Positions 1 through 8,984 of a stretch of DNA of 64,000 bases are shown piece after piece. Both the position numbers and the translations under genes were made by a program. Position 1 is the first letter of the stretch, and each line of letters opens with the position of its first letter. The notes under the pieces were generated by a model that saw only the letters and a program-made list of their open reading frames with translations, was not told the origin of the DNA and did not search any database. Source of the DNA: Streptosporangiaceae bacterium NEAU-GS5 (lineage in GTDB: Bacteria > Actinomycetota > Actinomycetes > Streptosporangiales > Streptosporangiaceae); NCBI GenBank assembly GCA_017592665.1, contig JAGFNW010000011.1, positions 124,001-188,000 of the forward strand. Direction: 5' to 3'.

Positions 1-86
1 ACACCGGTGAGGAACAGGGCGTCGCGTTCGCCGCCGAGGTGACCCCGGCCTGGATCACCCCGTTCCTCACGTCACACGACGGGTGA
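1..86 (+). CDS. C-terminal end of an unidentified protein (cut by window start)
   Basis: Only the last 27 codons are visible, in the frame starting at base 3 and ending with TGA at 84-86. The tail reads as a soluble C-terminus ending ITPFLTSHDG. It converges on sepH. A rhodanese-type sulfurtransferase is one possibility, from the start of the visible tail and a vague memory of the sepH neighbourhood, but the piece is too short to assign. The frame is open to the edge, and codon usage is GC-rich like the neighbours. Confidence 0.45.
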   Translation, partial: TGEEQGVAFAAEVTPAWITPFLTSHDG

Positions 87-185
87 CCCCCTCGCGCCGC
101 TCAGCCACAGCCGATTGATGCGGCTCCCGGGCTCCCGGGGCTGCCGGATGGCGGCAGGCCGGGAGAACCGAAGACTGGCGGCGTG

Positions 186-2030
186 CTACTCGGGCTTGCG
201 CGCTCCGAACATGATCTCGTCCCAGGTCGGCACCGAGGCACGCCGTCCTCGTCCCTTGCGGGGGCGGGCCGGCGGCGCGGGCTTCGGCTTGACCGGCTCC
301 GGCTTCGGCGCCTCCGCGGCCGGCGGAGTCTCCGCCGCCGCCACCTCGGCCAGGGGCGCCTCAGCTGCGGGCGTCTCGCCGACCACCGGAGCTTCGGCTG
401 CGGGTGCCTCGGCCACGGGTGCCTCAGCTGCGGGCGGCTCGGCAACCACCGGAGCCTCGGTAGCGGCAGCCGGTGCCACCTTGGCCGCCGGTGCTGGCTC
501 GGCCGTCGGTTGGCCCGTGGAAGGTCCAACCGCGGCGGCCGGCTTGGCGGAGCCGGTTCCGCTCTCGGGTTGCGCTTCAGCGGCTGCCGGGGTGCCAGCG
601 GGCGCCTTGGCGGCCGGGGCCTTGGCCGCGGCCGGCCGCTGCGCGGCAGCCGGTGCCGCAGGTGGCTCCTGAACGACTGGCGGCGACGCTTGAGCGGCCG
701 GGGATGGTGCCTGGGCGGCCGGTGGGGGCGACTGAACCGCCGGAGACGGCACCGAAGCGGCCGGTGGGGGCGACTGGACCGCCGGGGATGGTGCTTGGGC
801 GGCTGGCGGTGGCGACTGAACCGTCGGAGACGGCACCGAAGCGGCTGGGGCGGTCGGGGGGGAGACCTCGGCTGCGGCGCGTGCTGGGCTGGGCGCTGGG
901 ACGGACGGCACGGGTGGCGTGGCCGGCGGCGGGAGCGCCGGGGAAGCGGGTGGCGGCACGGGGAGCGTGGCGGGGTCCGGCACGGTCTCCGCGGCGACCT
1001 TCACGGCCTCGGCGATCGCCTCGGCGGCGGCGGCCACCCTCACCGGCTCGACGGGCGCTGGGGGCGCCACAGCGGCCGCGGGCGCTGGGGGTGCAACAGA
1101 GGGCGCGGGCGCTGGGGGTGCAACAGAGGGCGCGGGCGCTGGAGGCGCCATAGAGGCCGCGGGCGCGGGAGCCGGTGCGACCGGCTCCTCGACCGGCAGC
1201 GGCTCTGGCGCCTCGGTCTCCTCGCTCACGCGGGCGGGCGGCACGGGCATGGCCGGCTCCGGCCGTACGGAAGGAGCCAGGGGCGCGTCGCGGAACGGCG
1301 ACGGTGTGCCCGGCAGGGCCGGCACCGCGTAAGGCGGCTCGGTGTAGGCCGGGAACGAATACGTCGGCTCGGAGAAGGACGGCACCGGCGTGAGCTTGGA
1401 GACGCCGCGCGGCACGAACGGCCGGATCGTGGCCTCCTCCTCCGCCGGGTCGCTGTAGTCGGCGGCCGACAGGCGCATCGACTCGTCGTCGGCGGGCGTG
1501 ATGTGCCGGCGGCGCGGGTCGAACAGCCACTCCGCATGGCGGGTGTGCCCATTCCAGACGAAGCCGAGCTTGACCCGCCACAGCCCGTCGTCGCGCTTGG
1601 CGGAATCCCAGTCGATTTCGTCGGCGGGGACTCCGCGCCGGGTCAGCCGTTCGGCGACCAGCTCGCCCAGGGTCGGGCCCGGCGCCGATTCACCGGGCCG
1701 CCGCACGGCGACCCGCTGGGCCTGCTGCGCCATGTATTCGCGCTCCTGCAGCACGGGGCCCTCGAACCAGCGGACTCGCTCTACCGGGATGCCTGCGGTG
1801 GCGGCGATTTCCTCCGCCGTCTCACCGGCCCGGATGCGAGCCTGGATCTCCTTGGGGCGCAACGGACTCTCCACTTCGATCTCGTACTGGCCGAGACGGG
1901 AGAAGTTGCCGCGAACCGCAGCGCGGAGCCGGTCGTCGACGGGAAGCGTGAACCGCGTCCCCCGCCCGGCCGTGGCCAGGACGAGGTAGGTGCCGTCCTC
2001 GCTTACCGCGACGAGACGGAGCTCCTGCAT
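186..2030 (-). CDS. sepH: Cell division protein SepH (DUF3071)
   Basis: SepH is an actinobacterial septation protein; in Streptomyces it binds FtsZ and promotes Z-ring assembly. The predicted protein has 614 residues. Residues 1-100 form the conserved DUF3071 head, with a helix-turn-helix at about 58-90 (LRPKEIQARIRAGETAEEI). A Pro/Ala-rich, repeat-built linker of over 350 residues follows. The last 20 residues carry the conserved tail motif SVPTWDEIMFG. The ATG at 2030 is chosen because AAGGGA lies just upstream and the family starts MQELRLV; the longer frame to 2144 adds an unconserved arginine-rich stretch. The linker is longer than in many homologues and is encoded by tandem repeats. Identity is firm; linker function is unknown. 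Confidence 0.93.
   Translation of the reverse strand: MQELRLVAVSEDGTYLVLATAGRGTRFTLPVDDRLRAAVRGNFSRLGQYEIEVESPLRPKEIQARIRAGETAEEIAATAGIPVERVRWFEGPVLQEREYMAQQAQRVAVRRPGESAPGPTLGELVAERLTRRGVPADEIDWDSAKRDDGLWRVKLGFVWNGHTRHAEWLFDPRRRHITPADDESMRLSAADYSDPAEEEATIRPFVPRGVSKLTPVPSFSEPTYSFPAYTEPPYAVPALPGTPSPFRDAPLAPSVRPEPAMPVPPARVSEETEAPEPLPVEEPVAPAPAPAASMAPPAPAPSVAPPAPAPSVAPPAPAAAVAPPAPVEPVRVAAAAEAIAEAVKVAAETVPDPATLPVPPPASPALPPPATPPVPSVPAPSPARAAAEVSPPTAPAASVPSPTVQSPPPAAQAPSPAVQSPPPAASVPSPAVQSPPPAAQAPSPAAQASPPVVQEPPAAPAAAQRPAAAKAPAAKAPAGTPAAAEAQPESGTGSAKPAAAVGPSTGQPTAEPAPAAKVAPAAATEAPVVAEPPAAEAPVAEAPAAEAPVVGETPAAEAPLAEVAAAETPPAAEAPKPEPVKPKPAPPARPRKGRGRRASVPTWDEIMFGARKPE
716..841. repeat. 42-bp tandem repeat inside sepH linker
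   Basis: Three imperfect 42-bp units start at about 716, 758 and 800. They encode a 14-residue Pro/Ala/Ser/Gln unit (QSPPPAAQAPSPAV and variants). The period is a multiple of three, so changes in copy number keep the frame. Confidence 0.75.
1054..1161. repeat. 27-bp tandem repeat inside sepH linker
   Basis: Four 27-bp copies run head to tail (starts 1054, 1081, 1108, 1135). The two central copies are identical and the outer two are diverged. Each encodes nine residues of the APAPSVAPP type in the SepH linker. Confidence 0.8.
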
Positions 2031-2273
2031 GCGAGTCCCTTCGTCGTCGTGGTGCTCAATCTTCCCCCGGACCCTTGAGTCTCTCGCGTGAGCCCGTTGC
2101 CTTCCAGCACCGTACCCGGCATGTCCGAACATCGCCTTACGCAAGGCCGCGCTGATGTTGTGACGCCAGCCACGTTTGTCGCGTTCACCCTTCTACATGC
2201 CCTGGGTGTTCAGCAAGCGGAGATAAGGGTCCTGCTGGGATTCTCCCGAATCAGAACCCGGATCGCCGTCGTT

Positions 2274-3551
2274 TTACGCGCCAAGGACCGTGTCGAGGTA
2301 GTCGTTGGCGAACAGCCGCTGCGGATCCAGCTTGTCCCGCAGCGCCACGAACTCCGAAAAGCGCGGATAAACAGTGGCGAGGTAGGCCGCGTCGCGGGTG
2401 TGCAGCTTGCCCCAGTGCGGCCGCCCGCCCAGGCCGGTCATGATCTCCTCGACCGCCGCGAAGTAGTCCGGGTTGGGCGTCGGCCGGTAGATGTGACAGG
2501 CGATGTACGCCGAGTCGCGGCCGTACGCCGTGGACAGCCACGCGTCGGACGGCGGCGTCACCCGCACCTCCACGGGGAACGAGATGGCCCAGCCCGACCG
2601 CTCGATCAGGTCGCGCGTGGCGCGGAGCGCCTCCCCGAGCCGCTCGCGCGGGATGGCGTACTCCATCTCCAGGAACCGCACGTTGCGGACCGTCGTGAGG
2701 ATCTTGTACGAGGCGTCGATCGACTCCGAGGCGCTGAGCAGGCTCCCGGAGATCCGGTTGATCCGGGGGATCATCGCGGGCGCCCGCGCCCCGAGCGCGC
2801 AGGCCGCGCCGAACAGCGTGTTCTCCAGGAAGATCGCGTCGAGCCAGTGCTTGAACGCTCCGGCGGGCCGGGCCGGGCCGGCCGACCGGTTGTTCCGCTT
2901 GACCAGGCAGGTGTCGGTGTGGGGCAGCCAGAAGAAGTCGACATGCTCGTTTTCGCCGTGGAGCGCGTCCAGCGAGCCGAGGATCTGCGAGAAGGGCATC
3001 GGGTCGCGCTGGTTGTGCAGCAGGAACGCCGGCTCGACGCGGAAGGTCACCGCGGTCAGGATCCCGAGCGCGCCCAGCCCGACGCGTGCCGCGTCGAACA
3101 GCGGTCCTTCGGAGACCGTGGTGACCGTGCCGTCGGCGAGCACCAGCTCCAGCTCGACGACCTGGTCGGCGAGGCCGCCGATCGCGCGTCCCGTGCCGTG
3201 GGTGCCCGTCTGGATGGCCCCGGCGAGCGTCTGGTCGGCGATGTCGCCCATGTTGGCCAGGGCCAGCCCGCGCCGGTCGAGCTCCTCGTTGAGCCGCGAG
3301 ACGGGCATGCCCGCGGCCGCCTTGACCCAGCCGTCTCCGGTCGCGAGCACGCCGGTGAGGGCGTGCGGCCGCAGTAGGATCCCGTCCGTCAGGGCGACGC
3401 CGGTGAAGGAGTGGCCCGTCCCGACCATCCGCACGCGCCTGCCGGTCGTGCCCGCGTCCCGTACGGCGGCGGCCACCTCGTCGGCCGACGCGGGGGCGCG
3501 CACCTCGGCGGGCGTGACGGACTGGTTGCCCGCCCAGTTACGGAACGTCAT
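2274..3551 (-). CDS. FAD-linked D-arabinono-1,4-lactone oxidase family protein
   Basis: The 425-residue flavoprotein belongs to the aldonolactone oxidase / alditol oxidase branch of the VAO (PCMH) superfamily. It has an N-terminal FAD-binding half and a C-terminal ALO domain. GTGHSF at about 44-49 supplies the conserved His that often carries covalent FAD, and RPHWGKLH near the C-terminus is the ALO signature. It probably oxidises a sugar lactone or polyol with O2 in the cytosol, but the substrate cannot be read from sequence. The ATG at 3551 is the only good start. It lies downstream of the MFS gene on the same strand with a 13-bp gap, so the two may be cotranscribed. Confidence 0.85.
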   Translation of the reverse strand: MTFRNWAGNQSVTPAEVRAPASADEVAAAVRDAGTTGRRVRMVGTGHSFTGVALTDGILLRPHALTGVLATGDGWVKAAAGMPVSRLNEELDRRGLALANMGDIADQTLAGAIQTGTHGTGRAIGGLADQVVELELVLADGTVTTVSEGPLFDAARVGLGALGILTAVTFRVEPAFLLHNQRDPMPFSQILGSLDALHGENEHVDFFWLPHTDTCLVKRNNRSAGPARPAGAFKHWLDAIFLENTLFGAACALGARAPAMIPRINRISGSLLSASESIDASYKILTTVRNVRFLEMEYAIPRERLGEALRATRDLIERSGWAISFPVEVRVTPPSDAWLSTAYGRDSAYIACHIYRPTPNPDYFAAVEEIMTGLGGRPHWGKLHTRDAAYLATVYPRFSEFVALRDKLDPQRLFANDYLDTVLGA

Positions 3552-3564
3552 ACGTGAACGATAC

Positions 3565-4752
3565 TCACGACCGCTGGCCGGCGACAGAGGTCCTGAGCCA
3601 GGCCGACCCGGTCACTCCTATCACCGCCGCGAGCAGCGCGGAGGCCACCGAGAAGCCGTACGCGTTGGACGCGCCATAGAGGTCGGTCAGCCGGCCGCCC
3701 GCCCACGCCCCGACGGCCACGCCGAAGCCGATGGACGTCGAGATCCACGCCATGCCCTCGGTCAGCTGCGCGGCCGGCACGAGCCGTTCGATCAGCGAGA
3801 ACCCGGTGATCAGCGTGGGGGAGATGGCCAGCCCCGCGAAGAACAGCGCGATCGCCATCACGGGAATGGCGCCCATCAGCGCGACCGGCGTGAAGCCCAC
3901 GACGAACAGGCACAGCCCCGTCACGAACCGCACGCGGAGGCTGACCCTCCAGTGGCGCGCGCCGTACCAGAGGCCGGAGGTGGCGCTGCCGCACGCGATG
4001 GCGGCCAGCAGCAGGCCCGCGGCCGTGCGGTTGCCGTGCTCCTCGGCGAAGGCGACGGTGATGGTGTCGATCGAGCCGAAGACGCCGCCCATGGCGAAGA
4101 ACACGGCCGACAGCAGCGCCACGCCGGGGATGGCGATGGGCGAGCCCCTGTGCTCCCGGTGACGTACGGCGGGCGGCTGGGTCTTGGTCTGCAGGGCGAA
4201 CGCCAGCGTCCCCGTAAGAGTGCACACGAGCGCCACGATCAGCCCGGCGTACGGATTGATCAATGTGGCGAGCGCGCTCACGAACGCCGGCCCGGCCACG
4301 AAGATCACTTCGTCCGCCACCGACTCGAACGAGAAGGCCGTGTGCAGATCGGACGATCCCTGGAGGAGGTGGGACCAGCGGGCCCTGACCATCGAGCCGA
4401 GCGAGGTGGCGCACGCGCCGGTCGCCGCGCCCGTGACGTACAGGGTCCAGGTGGGCAGTCCGGCGTGGGCGCAGAGCATGAGCCCGGCAAGGGCCGCGCC
4501 GTGCAGGAAGACGAACGGGATGAGTACTGTTGCCTGTCCGAACCTGTCCACCAGACGGCCGGACAGCGGAGCCGCGACGGCGAATGCGACCGACACCGTG
4601 GCCGAGACCGCGCCCGCCGTCGCATACGAGCCGGTGAGGGCGGAGATGAGCAGGACTATGCCGATACCCAGCATCGACATCGGCATCCGGCCCACGAATC
4701 CGGCGATCACGAAGCCCTTGACTCCGGGCGCGCCGAGCAGCCGGCCATACAT
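3565..4752 (-). CDS. MFS family transporter
   Basis: The 395-residue integral membrane protein has about 12 hydrophobic segments and a large-facilitator layout: an N-half with the VDRFGQATV-type loop 2-3, a central charged loop near residue 195, then a second half. It resembles drug-exporter-like MFS proteins of actinobacteria; the substrate is unknown. The ATG at 4752 is chosen because GGAAAGGG sits 6-13 bases upstream. An extension to 4860 would add 36 hydrophilic residues without a ribosome site. It is divergent from the lytic transglycosylase gene and leads into the lactone oxidase gene. Confidence 0.8.
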   Translation of the reverse strand: MYGRLLGAPGVKGFVIAGFVGRMPMSMLGIGIVLLISALTGSYATAGAVSATVSVAFAVAAPLSGRLVDRFGQATVLIPFVFLHGAALAGLMLCAHAGLPTWTLYVTGAATGACATSLGSMVRARWSHLLQGSSDLHTAFSFESVADEVIFVAGPAFVSALATLINPYAGLIVALVCTLTGTLAFALQTKTQPPAVRHREHRGSPIAIPGVALLSAVFFAMGGVFGSIDTITVAFAEEHGNRTAAGLLLAAIACGSATSGLWYGARHWRVSLRVRFVTGLCLFVVGFTPVALMGAIPVMAIALFFAGLAISPTLITGFSLIERLVPAAQLTEGMAWISTSIGFGVAVGAWAGGRLTDLYGASNAYGFSVASALLAAVIGVTGSAWLRTSVAGQRS

Positions 4753-4792
4753 GGCGACCCTTTCCAGACCCGTTGTTCGTCCGGGCAGGCCG

Positions 4793-4821
4793 TTGTCGAG
4801 CTCTGCGGCCACGGCTAGCGT
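4793..4821 (+). promoter_or_regulatory. Sigma-70-like promoter for the lytic transglycosylase gene
   Basis: TTGTCG (4793-4798) and TAGCGT (4816-4821) are separated by exactly 17 bases. This is a good housekeeping-type actinobacterial promoter pointing at the gene starting at 4879. A second possible -10, TATCCT, follows near 4836-4841. Confidence 0.5.
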
Positions 4822-4878
4822 GGCTCGCGGACGTCTTATCCTGTTTGCACCCTTGCGCACTCACCAGACGGACGGCAA

Positions 4879-6036
4879 GTGATTTATCGCAACGTGAGCC
4901 ATCCAACCGATATTCCGTGGTTCAGGGCTCTTCGTGCGGTTTTAGTGGTCTTAGCGGCCTTGATCACGGCGGTCATCACGACCGGGAGCGTCTATCTGGC
5001 GACCCACGAAGATGTGCCGCCCGAGGTCGGCCACGCCGCCCCGGACGCACTCGTTCCCGACCCCACGCTGCCGTCCAGCGCGCCCGTGATCGGCGGCCCC
5101 GGCGTCCAGGCCACCCCGCCCGGGCTGCTGGCCATCGCCCCCAAGACCGTCCCCCGTAAGACCCTGCTCAAGCTGGCGGGGCTGGAGCACGTCCAGAAGG
5201 TGGCCGCGGTCGACGGCGGCGCCGTGAAGATCGCCGGGACCGGCCTGCAACTGCTCGCGGTCGACCCGGCGCAGTTCCGCTCCTGGACGCCGACCGGCGT
5301 GGCCCAGCACCCCGAGGTCTGGAGCGCGCTGGCGCGCGGCGAGTTCGTGGCCGACGCCGCCACGGTCCGCCGGCTCGGCATGGTGCTCGGCGCCGAATAT
5401 CAGCTGGAAAACGGGCCCCGGCTGCGCGTGGCCGCGTCCGCCACCCTCGGCTTCCCCGGCGTGGACGGGCTGATCAGCGCCGACCTCGGCCGCCGCCTGG
5501 GATTCGCGACCGGCGTGGTGGTCCTGGTCGACGGCGACAAGATCGACGCGGCCCAGGTCAGGCGTCTGCTCGGCAAGCGGGCCCAGGTCGTCAAGGTGGG
5601 CCCGGCACGCGAGCAGGAGGCGGCTCCGAAGGCAAGGCGCGTCCTGGTGGGGCGGCCCGAGACCTACCTCGACCTCTATCGCCGCTCCGCGGCCGTCTGC
5701 CCCGGCTTGTCATGGACCGTGCTGGCCGCGATCGGGCAGGTCGAGAGCGGGCACGGGCGCAATAACGGGCCGTCTTCCGCGGGCGCCCTGGGCCCCATGC
5801 AGTTCATGCCGGCCACCTGGAAGACCTATGGGGTCGACGGCGACGGAGACGGCGTGGCCGACATCTGGAGCCCTTACGACGCGGTTCCGGCGGCGGCCAA
5901 CTACCTGTGCGCCAACGGCGGCGGCGCGGGAGGCGACCGGCTGCGCAAGTCGGTCTGGTTCTACAACCACTCCTGGGACTACGTGGACCGCGTGCTGGGC
6001 CTCGCGGTCGCGTACGCCCGGACCTATCCGTCCTGA
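4879..6036 (+). CDS. Membrane-anchored lytic transglycosylase (SLT_2/MltB type)
   Basis: This 385-residue protein cleaves peptidoglycan glycan strands. A single N-terminal membrane segment (about residues 18-38) anchors it outside the membrane. A middle region of unknown fold follows, then a lytic transglycosylase domain from about 270. That domain carries the catalytic Glu in GQVESGHG, then GALGPMQFMPATW and a DGDGDG acidic loop, all typical of the family. The GTG at 4879 follows a GGACGG-like ribosome site; another GTG five codons later is possible. The C-terminus overlaps the convergent hemH end by 13 bp. It probably acts in cell-wall turnover. Confidence 0.88.
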   Translation: MIYRNVSHPTDIPWFRALRAVLVVLAALITAVITTGSVYLATHEDVPPEVGHAAPDALVPDPTLPSSAPVIGGPGVQATPPGLLAIAPKTVPRKTLLKLAGLEHVQKVAAVDGGAVKIAGTGLQLLAVDPAQFRSWTPTGVAQHPEVWSALARGEFVADAATVRRLGMVLGAEYQLENGPRLRVAASATLGFPGVDGLISADLGRRLGFATGVVVLVDGDKIDAAQVRRLLGKRAQVVKVGPAREQEAAPKARRVLVGRPETYLDLYRRSAAVCPGLSWTVLAAIGQVESGHGRNNGPSSAGALGPMQFMPATWKTYGVDGDGDGVADIWSPYDAVPAAANYLCANGGGAGGDRLRKSVWFYNHSWDYVDRVLGLAVAYARTYPS

Positions 6037-6998
6037 CCCGGCGGGGCCGCGGGGACGCGCGCCGGACGCGGGCAGCAGTCGGCGTGGCAGCGGAAGGGCT
6101 CGGGCTCGGCCAGCAACTCGGCCACCATCGACACGAACCGGGGGTGCACGCTCGCCGTCGTCGCCCTGGCCAGGGTCATGCCCAGCTCCGCGGCCGTCTC
6201 CGCGGCCTCGACGTCAAGGTCGTGGACGACTTCCATGTGGTCGGACACGAACCCGATCGGCACCAGCACGACCGAGCCCACCCCTTCCGCGTGGAGCGCG
6301 CGCAGGTGGTCGTTGACGTCCGGCGCCAGCCACGGCACCTGCGGCGGCCCGCTGCGGCTCTGCCACACGAGGTCGAAGCCGTCACGCCCGACCGCCTCGG
6401 TGACCAGCGCCGACGCGGTCCGCAGCCCGGCCTCGTAGGCACCGCCCGACGGGCCCGCCGTGTCGGCCATCGTGACCGGGATGCTGTGCGCCGTGAAGAC
6501 CAGCCGCGCGCCCGGCGCCTTGGACAGGGCCTCGCGCGTGTGGTCGGCCATGGCCGCGATGAACCCGGGGTGGTCGTAGTAGTGCCGCAGCCGCACGATC
6601 TCGGGCGCGCCCGGCACGGCCTGCCTGGCCAGGGCGATGTCGTCCAGATACTGCCGGCAGCTGGAGTAGGACCGGTAGGCCGAGGTGATGAACGCGGCCG
6701 CCTTTCGCACCCCGTCGGCCCGCATCTGCTCGACGGTCTCGGCCAGGAAGGGGCTCCAGTTGCGGTTTCCCCAGTAGATCGGCAGGTCGACGACCTGCTT
6801 CAGGGCGGCTATGAGATCGCGGCAGTGCTGGTTGATCGGGCTGACGCCGCCGAAGGCGTAATAGTGCTCCGCCACCTTCAGCAGGCGTTCTCGCGGCACT
6901 CCCCGGCCGCGGGTGACGTTCTCCAGGAACGGCATCACGTCGTCGTGTCCTTCCGGCCCTCCAAAGGAGACGACGAGCAGTGCGTCATAGGTGCCCAC
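6024..6998 (-). CDS. hemH: Ferrochelatase (coproporphyrin/protoporphyrin type)
   Basis: It inserts Fe2+ into the porphyrin in the last steps of haem synthesis; in actinobacteria the substrate is generally coproporphyrin III. The product has about 324 residues. It shows the early VVSFGGPEG segment, YAFGGVSPIN, the catalytic His in FTAHSIPV, and FVSDHMEVVHD carrying the acidic metal-path residues. A C-terminal cysteine cluster (CHADCC) may hold a [2Fe-2S] cluster, as in other actinobacterial enzymes. I prefer the GTG at 6998, which sits 8 bases after a TAAAGT -10 hexamer and has no Shine-Dalgarno site. The TTG at 7007 is an alternative, but it overlaps that hexamer. It is divergent from the S9 peptidase gene. 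Confidence 0.92.
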   Translation of the reverse strand: MGTYDALLVVSFGGPEGHDDVMPFLENVTRGRGVPRERLLKVAEHYYAFGGVSPINQHCRDLIAALKQVVDLPIYWGNRNWSPFLAETVEQMRADGVRKAAAFITSAYRSYSSCRQYLDDIALARQAVPGAPEIVRLRHYYDHPGFIAAMADHTREALSKAPGARLVFTAHSIPVTMADTAGPSGGAYEAGLRTASALVTEAVGRDGFDLVWQSRSGPPQVPWLAPDVNDHLRALHAEGVGSVVLVPIGFVSDHMEVVHDLDVEAAETAAELGMTLARATTASVHPRFVSMVAELLAEPEPFRCHADCCPRPARVPAAPPGQDG

Positions 6999-7006
6999 GG
7001 ACGTCA

Positions 7007-7026
7007 ACTTTATTGCGCGGTACGTT
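7007..7026. promoter_or_regulatory. Face-to-face -10 elements of two leaderless genes
   Basis: On the minus strand TAAAGT (7012-7007) lies 8 bases before the hemH GTG. On the plus strand TACGTT (7021-7026) lies 6 bases before the S9 peptidase GTG at 7033. Neither gene has a ribosome-binding site. The two starts are only 34 bp apart, so the promoters must overlap. Confidence 0.55.
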
Positions 7027-7032
7027 CGTCTT

Positions 7033-8979
7033 GTGACGACCCCATTTCACGATCTGCGCGCGTATCTGGCTCTGCCACGCGTGGCGTCACTGCGCCTCTC
7101 TCCAGACGCGACCCGTCTGGTGGCCGTGACGCAGTCCCTGAATCCCGACGGTTCCTCGTACGGCACGGCACTTTGGGAGGTTCCGCTCGACGGCGGCGAG
7201 GCCGTCCGGCTGACCGCTTCCGCCAAGGGCGAGGCGGGCGCCTGGTTCGCTCCCGACGGCGATGTGCTGTTCGTCTCACGCCGTCCCGACCCGACCGTCA
7301 AGGACGGCGACGACGACGTGCCCGCGCTGTGGCTGCTGCCACCCCGGGGCGAGTCCCGGCGCGTGGCCAACCGGCCCGGCGGCATCTCCGCGGCGCGCGC
7401 CGCGGGGCGCACGGTCGTCTACGCGGCCAACACCCTGCCGGGCGACCCGGAGACCGAACAAGACCGGCGCAAGGCGCGCAAGGAGGCGGGGGTCTCCGCC
7501 GTCCTCCACGAGGGCTACCCGATCCGCTACTGGGATCACGACCTCGGCCCCGACGCCGTGCGCCTGTTCACGCTCGACGGGCGCGACCTCACCCCCGACG
7601 CCGGTCGCGCGCTCGACGAGACGTCCTTCGACCTGACCGCCGACACCGTCGTCACGACCTGGCGGGTGCCCCTTCCGGCCGGTGAATCGCGTACGGACCT
7701 GGTCGCCATCGACGTGGCGACCGGCGAGCGGCGCGTGCTCGCCACCTCCGATGGGCACGACTTCTCCGGCCCGCTCCGCGTGTCGCCGGACGGGCGGCGC
7801 GTGGCCTGCACGCGCGAGCGCAACTCCAGCCAGACGGTCTCCACCGCGGCCGACATCTGGGTCTGCGACCTCTCGACGGGGGAGGGCCGGGCCTACGATC
7901 ATGACCTGTTCGCTATGGACATGGCCTGGAGCCCCGATTCGAAGGCGCTCTACGTCGTCGCCGACCACCGCGGCCGCCGCCCGATCTTCCGCGTCCCGCT
8001 CGACGGCTCCGACGCCGTACGGCTCACGCCCGACGACGGCGCCTATCTCGAGGTCAACCCGGCGCCGGACGGGAGCGTCTACGCGCTGCGCTCGGCCGTC
8101 GGCTCGCCGCCGACGCCGGTCCGCGTGGCGCCCGACGGGTCCTACACGACGCTCGGCTCACCCGGCGTCGCGCCCGCGCTGCCCGGCACGCTCACCGAGA
8201 TCACGGCGATGGCCGACGACGGCGTCGAGATCCGCGGCTGGCTCGTGCTGCCGGCCTCGGCGAGCGCCGAGGACCCGGCCCCATTCCTGCTGTGGATCCA
8301 CGGCGGCCCGCTCGGCTCCTGGAACGACTGGTCGTGGCGGTGGAACCCGTGGATCATGGCGGCCCGCGGCTACGCCGTGCTGCTGCCCGATCCTTGCCTG
8401 TCCACCGGCTACGGCCAGGCCATGATCGACCGTGGCTGGGGGGAGTGGGGCCCGGCCACGGCCGGCGACCTGATGGCGATCACCGACGCCTGCCTCAAGC
8501 GGCCCGAGATCGACGAGACCAGGATCGCCGCCATGGGCGGCTCGTTCGGCGGCTACATGGCCAACTGGCTGGCCGGGCACACCGACCGGTTCCAGGCCAT
8601 CGTCACGCACGCCTCGCTGTGGAACTTCGAGCAGTTCGCCGGCACCACCGACGCCAGCCAATACTGGCAGCGGGAGTTCGGCGAGCCCGGCTCCGAGCTC
8701 TACACGCGCCTTTCGCCGCACCGGCATCTCGAGCAGATCTCCACGCCCATGCTCGTGATCCACGGCGACAAGGACTACCGCGTGCCGATCGGGGAGGCGC
8801 TGCGCCTCTGGTGGGACCTTCGGCGGACCAACGCCGAGGCCAAGTTCCTCTACTTCCCCGACGAGAACCACTGGGTGCTCAAACCAGGCAACGTCGTCGC
8901 CTGGTACGAGACCGTCCTCGCGTTCCTCGCCCAGCACGTACTCGGTGAGGAGTGGGTCAGGCCCGACTCGGTAGCCTGA
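7033..8979 (+). CDS. S9 family prolyl oligopeptidase-like serine peptidase
   Basis: The 648-residue cytosolic protein has an N-terminal WD40-like beta-propeller (about 1-390) and a C-terminal alpha/beta hydrolase domain, as in acylaminoacyl peptidases. The catalytic Ser lies in GGSFGGYMAN. The Asp is in HGDKDYRVP and the His in DENHWVL. It probably releases dipeptides or acylated residues from small peptides. The GTG at 7033 is chosen because TACGTT lies 6 bases upstream and the beta-propeller starts right after; the upstream extension to 6991 would overlap hemH. The stop codon overlaps the -10 of the next gene. Confidence 0.9.
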   Translation: MTTPFHDLRAYLALPRVASLRLSPDATRLVAVTQSLNPDGSSYGTALWEVPLDGGEAVRLTASAKGEAGAWFAPDGDVLFVSRRPDPTVKDGDDDVPALWLLPPRGESRRVANRPGGISAARAAGRTVVYAANTLPGDPETEQDRRKARKEAGVSAVLHEGYPIRYWDHDLGPDAVRLFTLDGRDLTPDAGRALDETSFDLTADTVVTTWRVPLPAGESRTDLVAIDVATGERRVLATSDGHDFSGPLRVSPDGRRVACTRERNSSQTVSTAADIWVCDLSTGEGRAYDHDLFAMDMAWSPDSKALYVVADHRGRRPIFRVPLDGSDAVRLTPDDGAYLEVNPAPDGSVYALRSAVGSPPTPVRVAPDGSYTTLGSPGVAPALPGTLTEITAMADDGVEIRGWLVLPASASAEDPAPFLLWIHGGPLGSWNDWSWRWNPWIMAARGYAVLLPDPCLSTGYGQAMIDRGWGEWGPATAGDLMAITDACLKRPEIDETRIAAMGGSFGGYMANWLAGHTDRFQAIVTHASLWNFEQFAGTTDASQYWQREFGEPGSELYTRLSPHRHLEQISTPMLVIHGDKDYRVPIGEALRLWWDLRRTNAEAKFLYFPDENHWVLKPGNVVAWYETVLAFLAQHVLGEEWVRPDSVA

Positions 8980-8984
8980 CCCAT

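Noticed and set aside
1054-1161. Possible CRISPR-like array from regular repeats
   Set aside because: Repeats are head to tail with no spacers and encode the SepH linker.
2088-4818. Large plus-strand frames opposite the lactone oxidase and MFS genes
   Set aside because: They are arginine- and proline-rich shadows of genes that have clear domains on the minus strand.
4822-4878. Riboswitch before the lytic transglycosylase gene
   Set aside because: The leader is under 60 bases and no ydaO-type or other conserved fold could be found.
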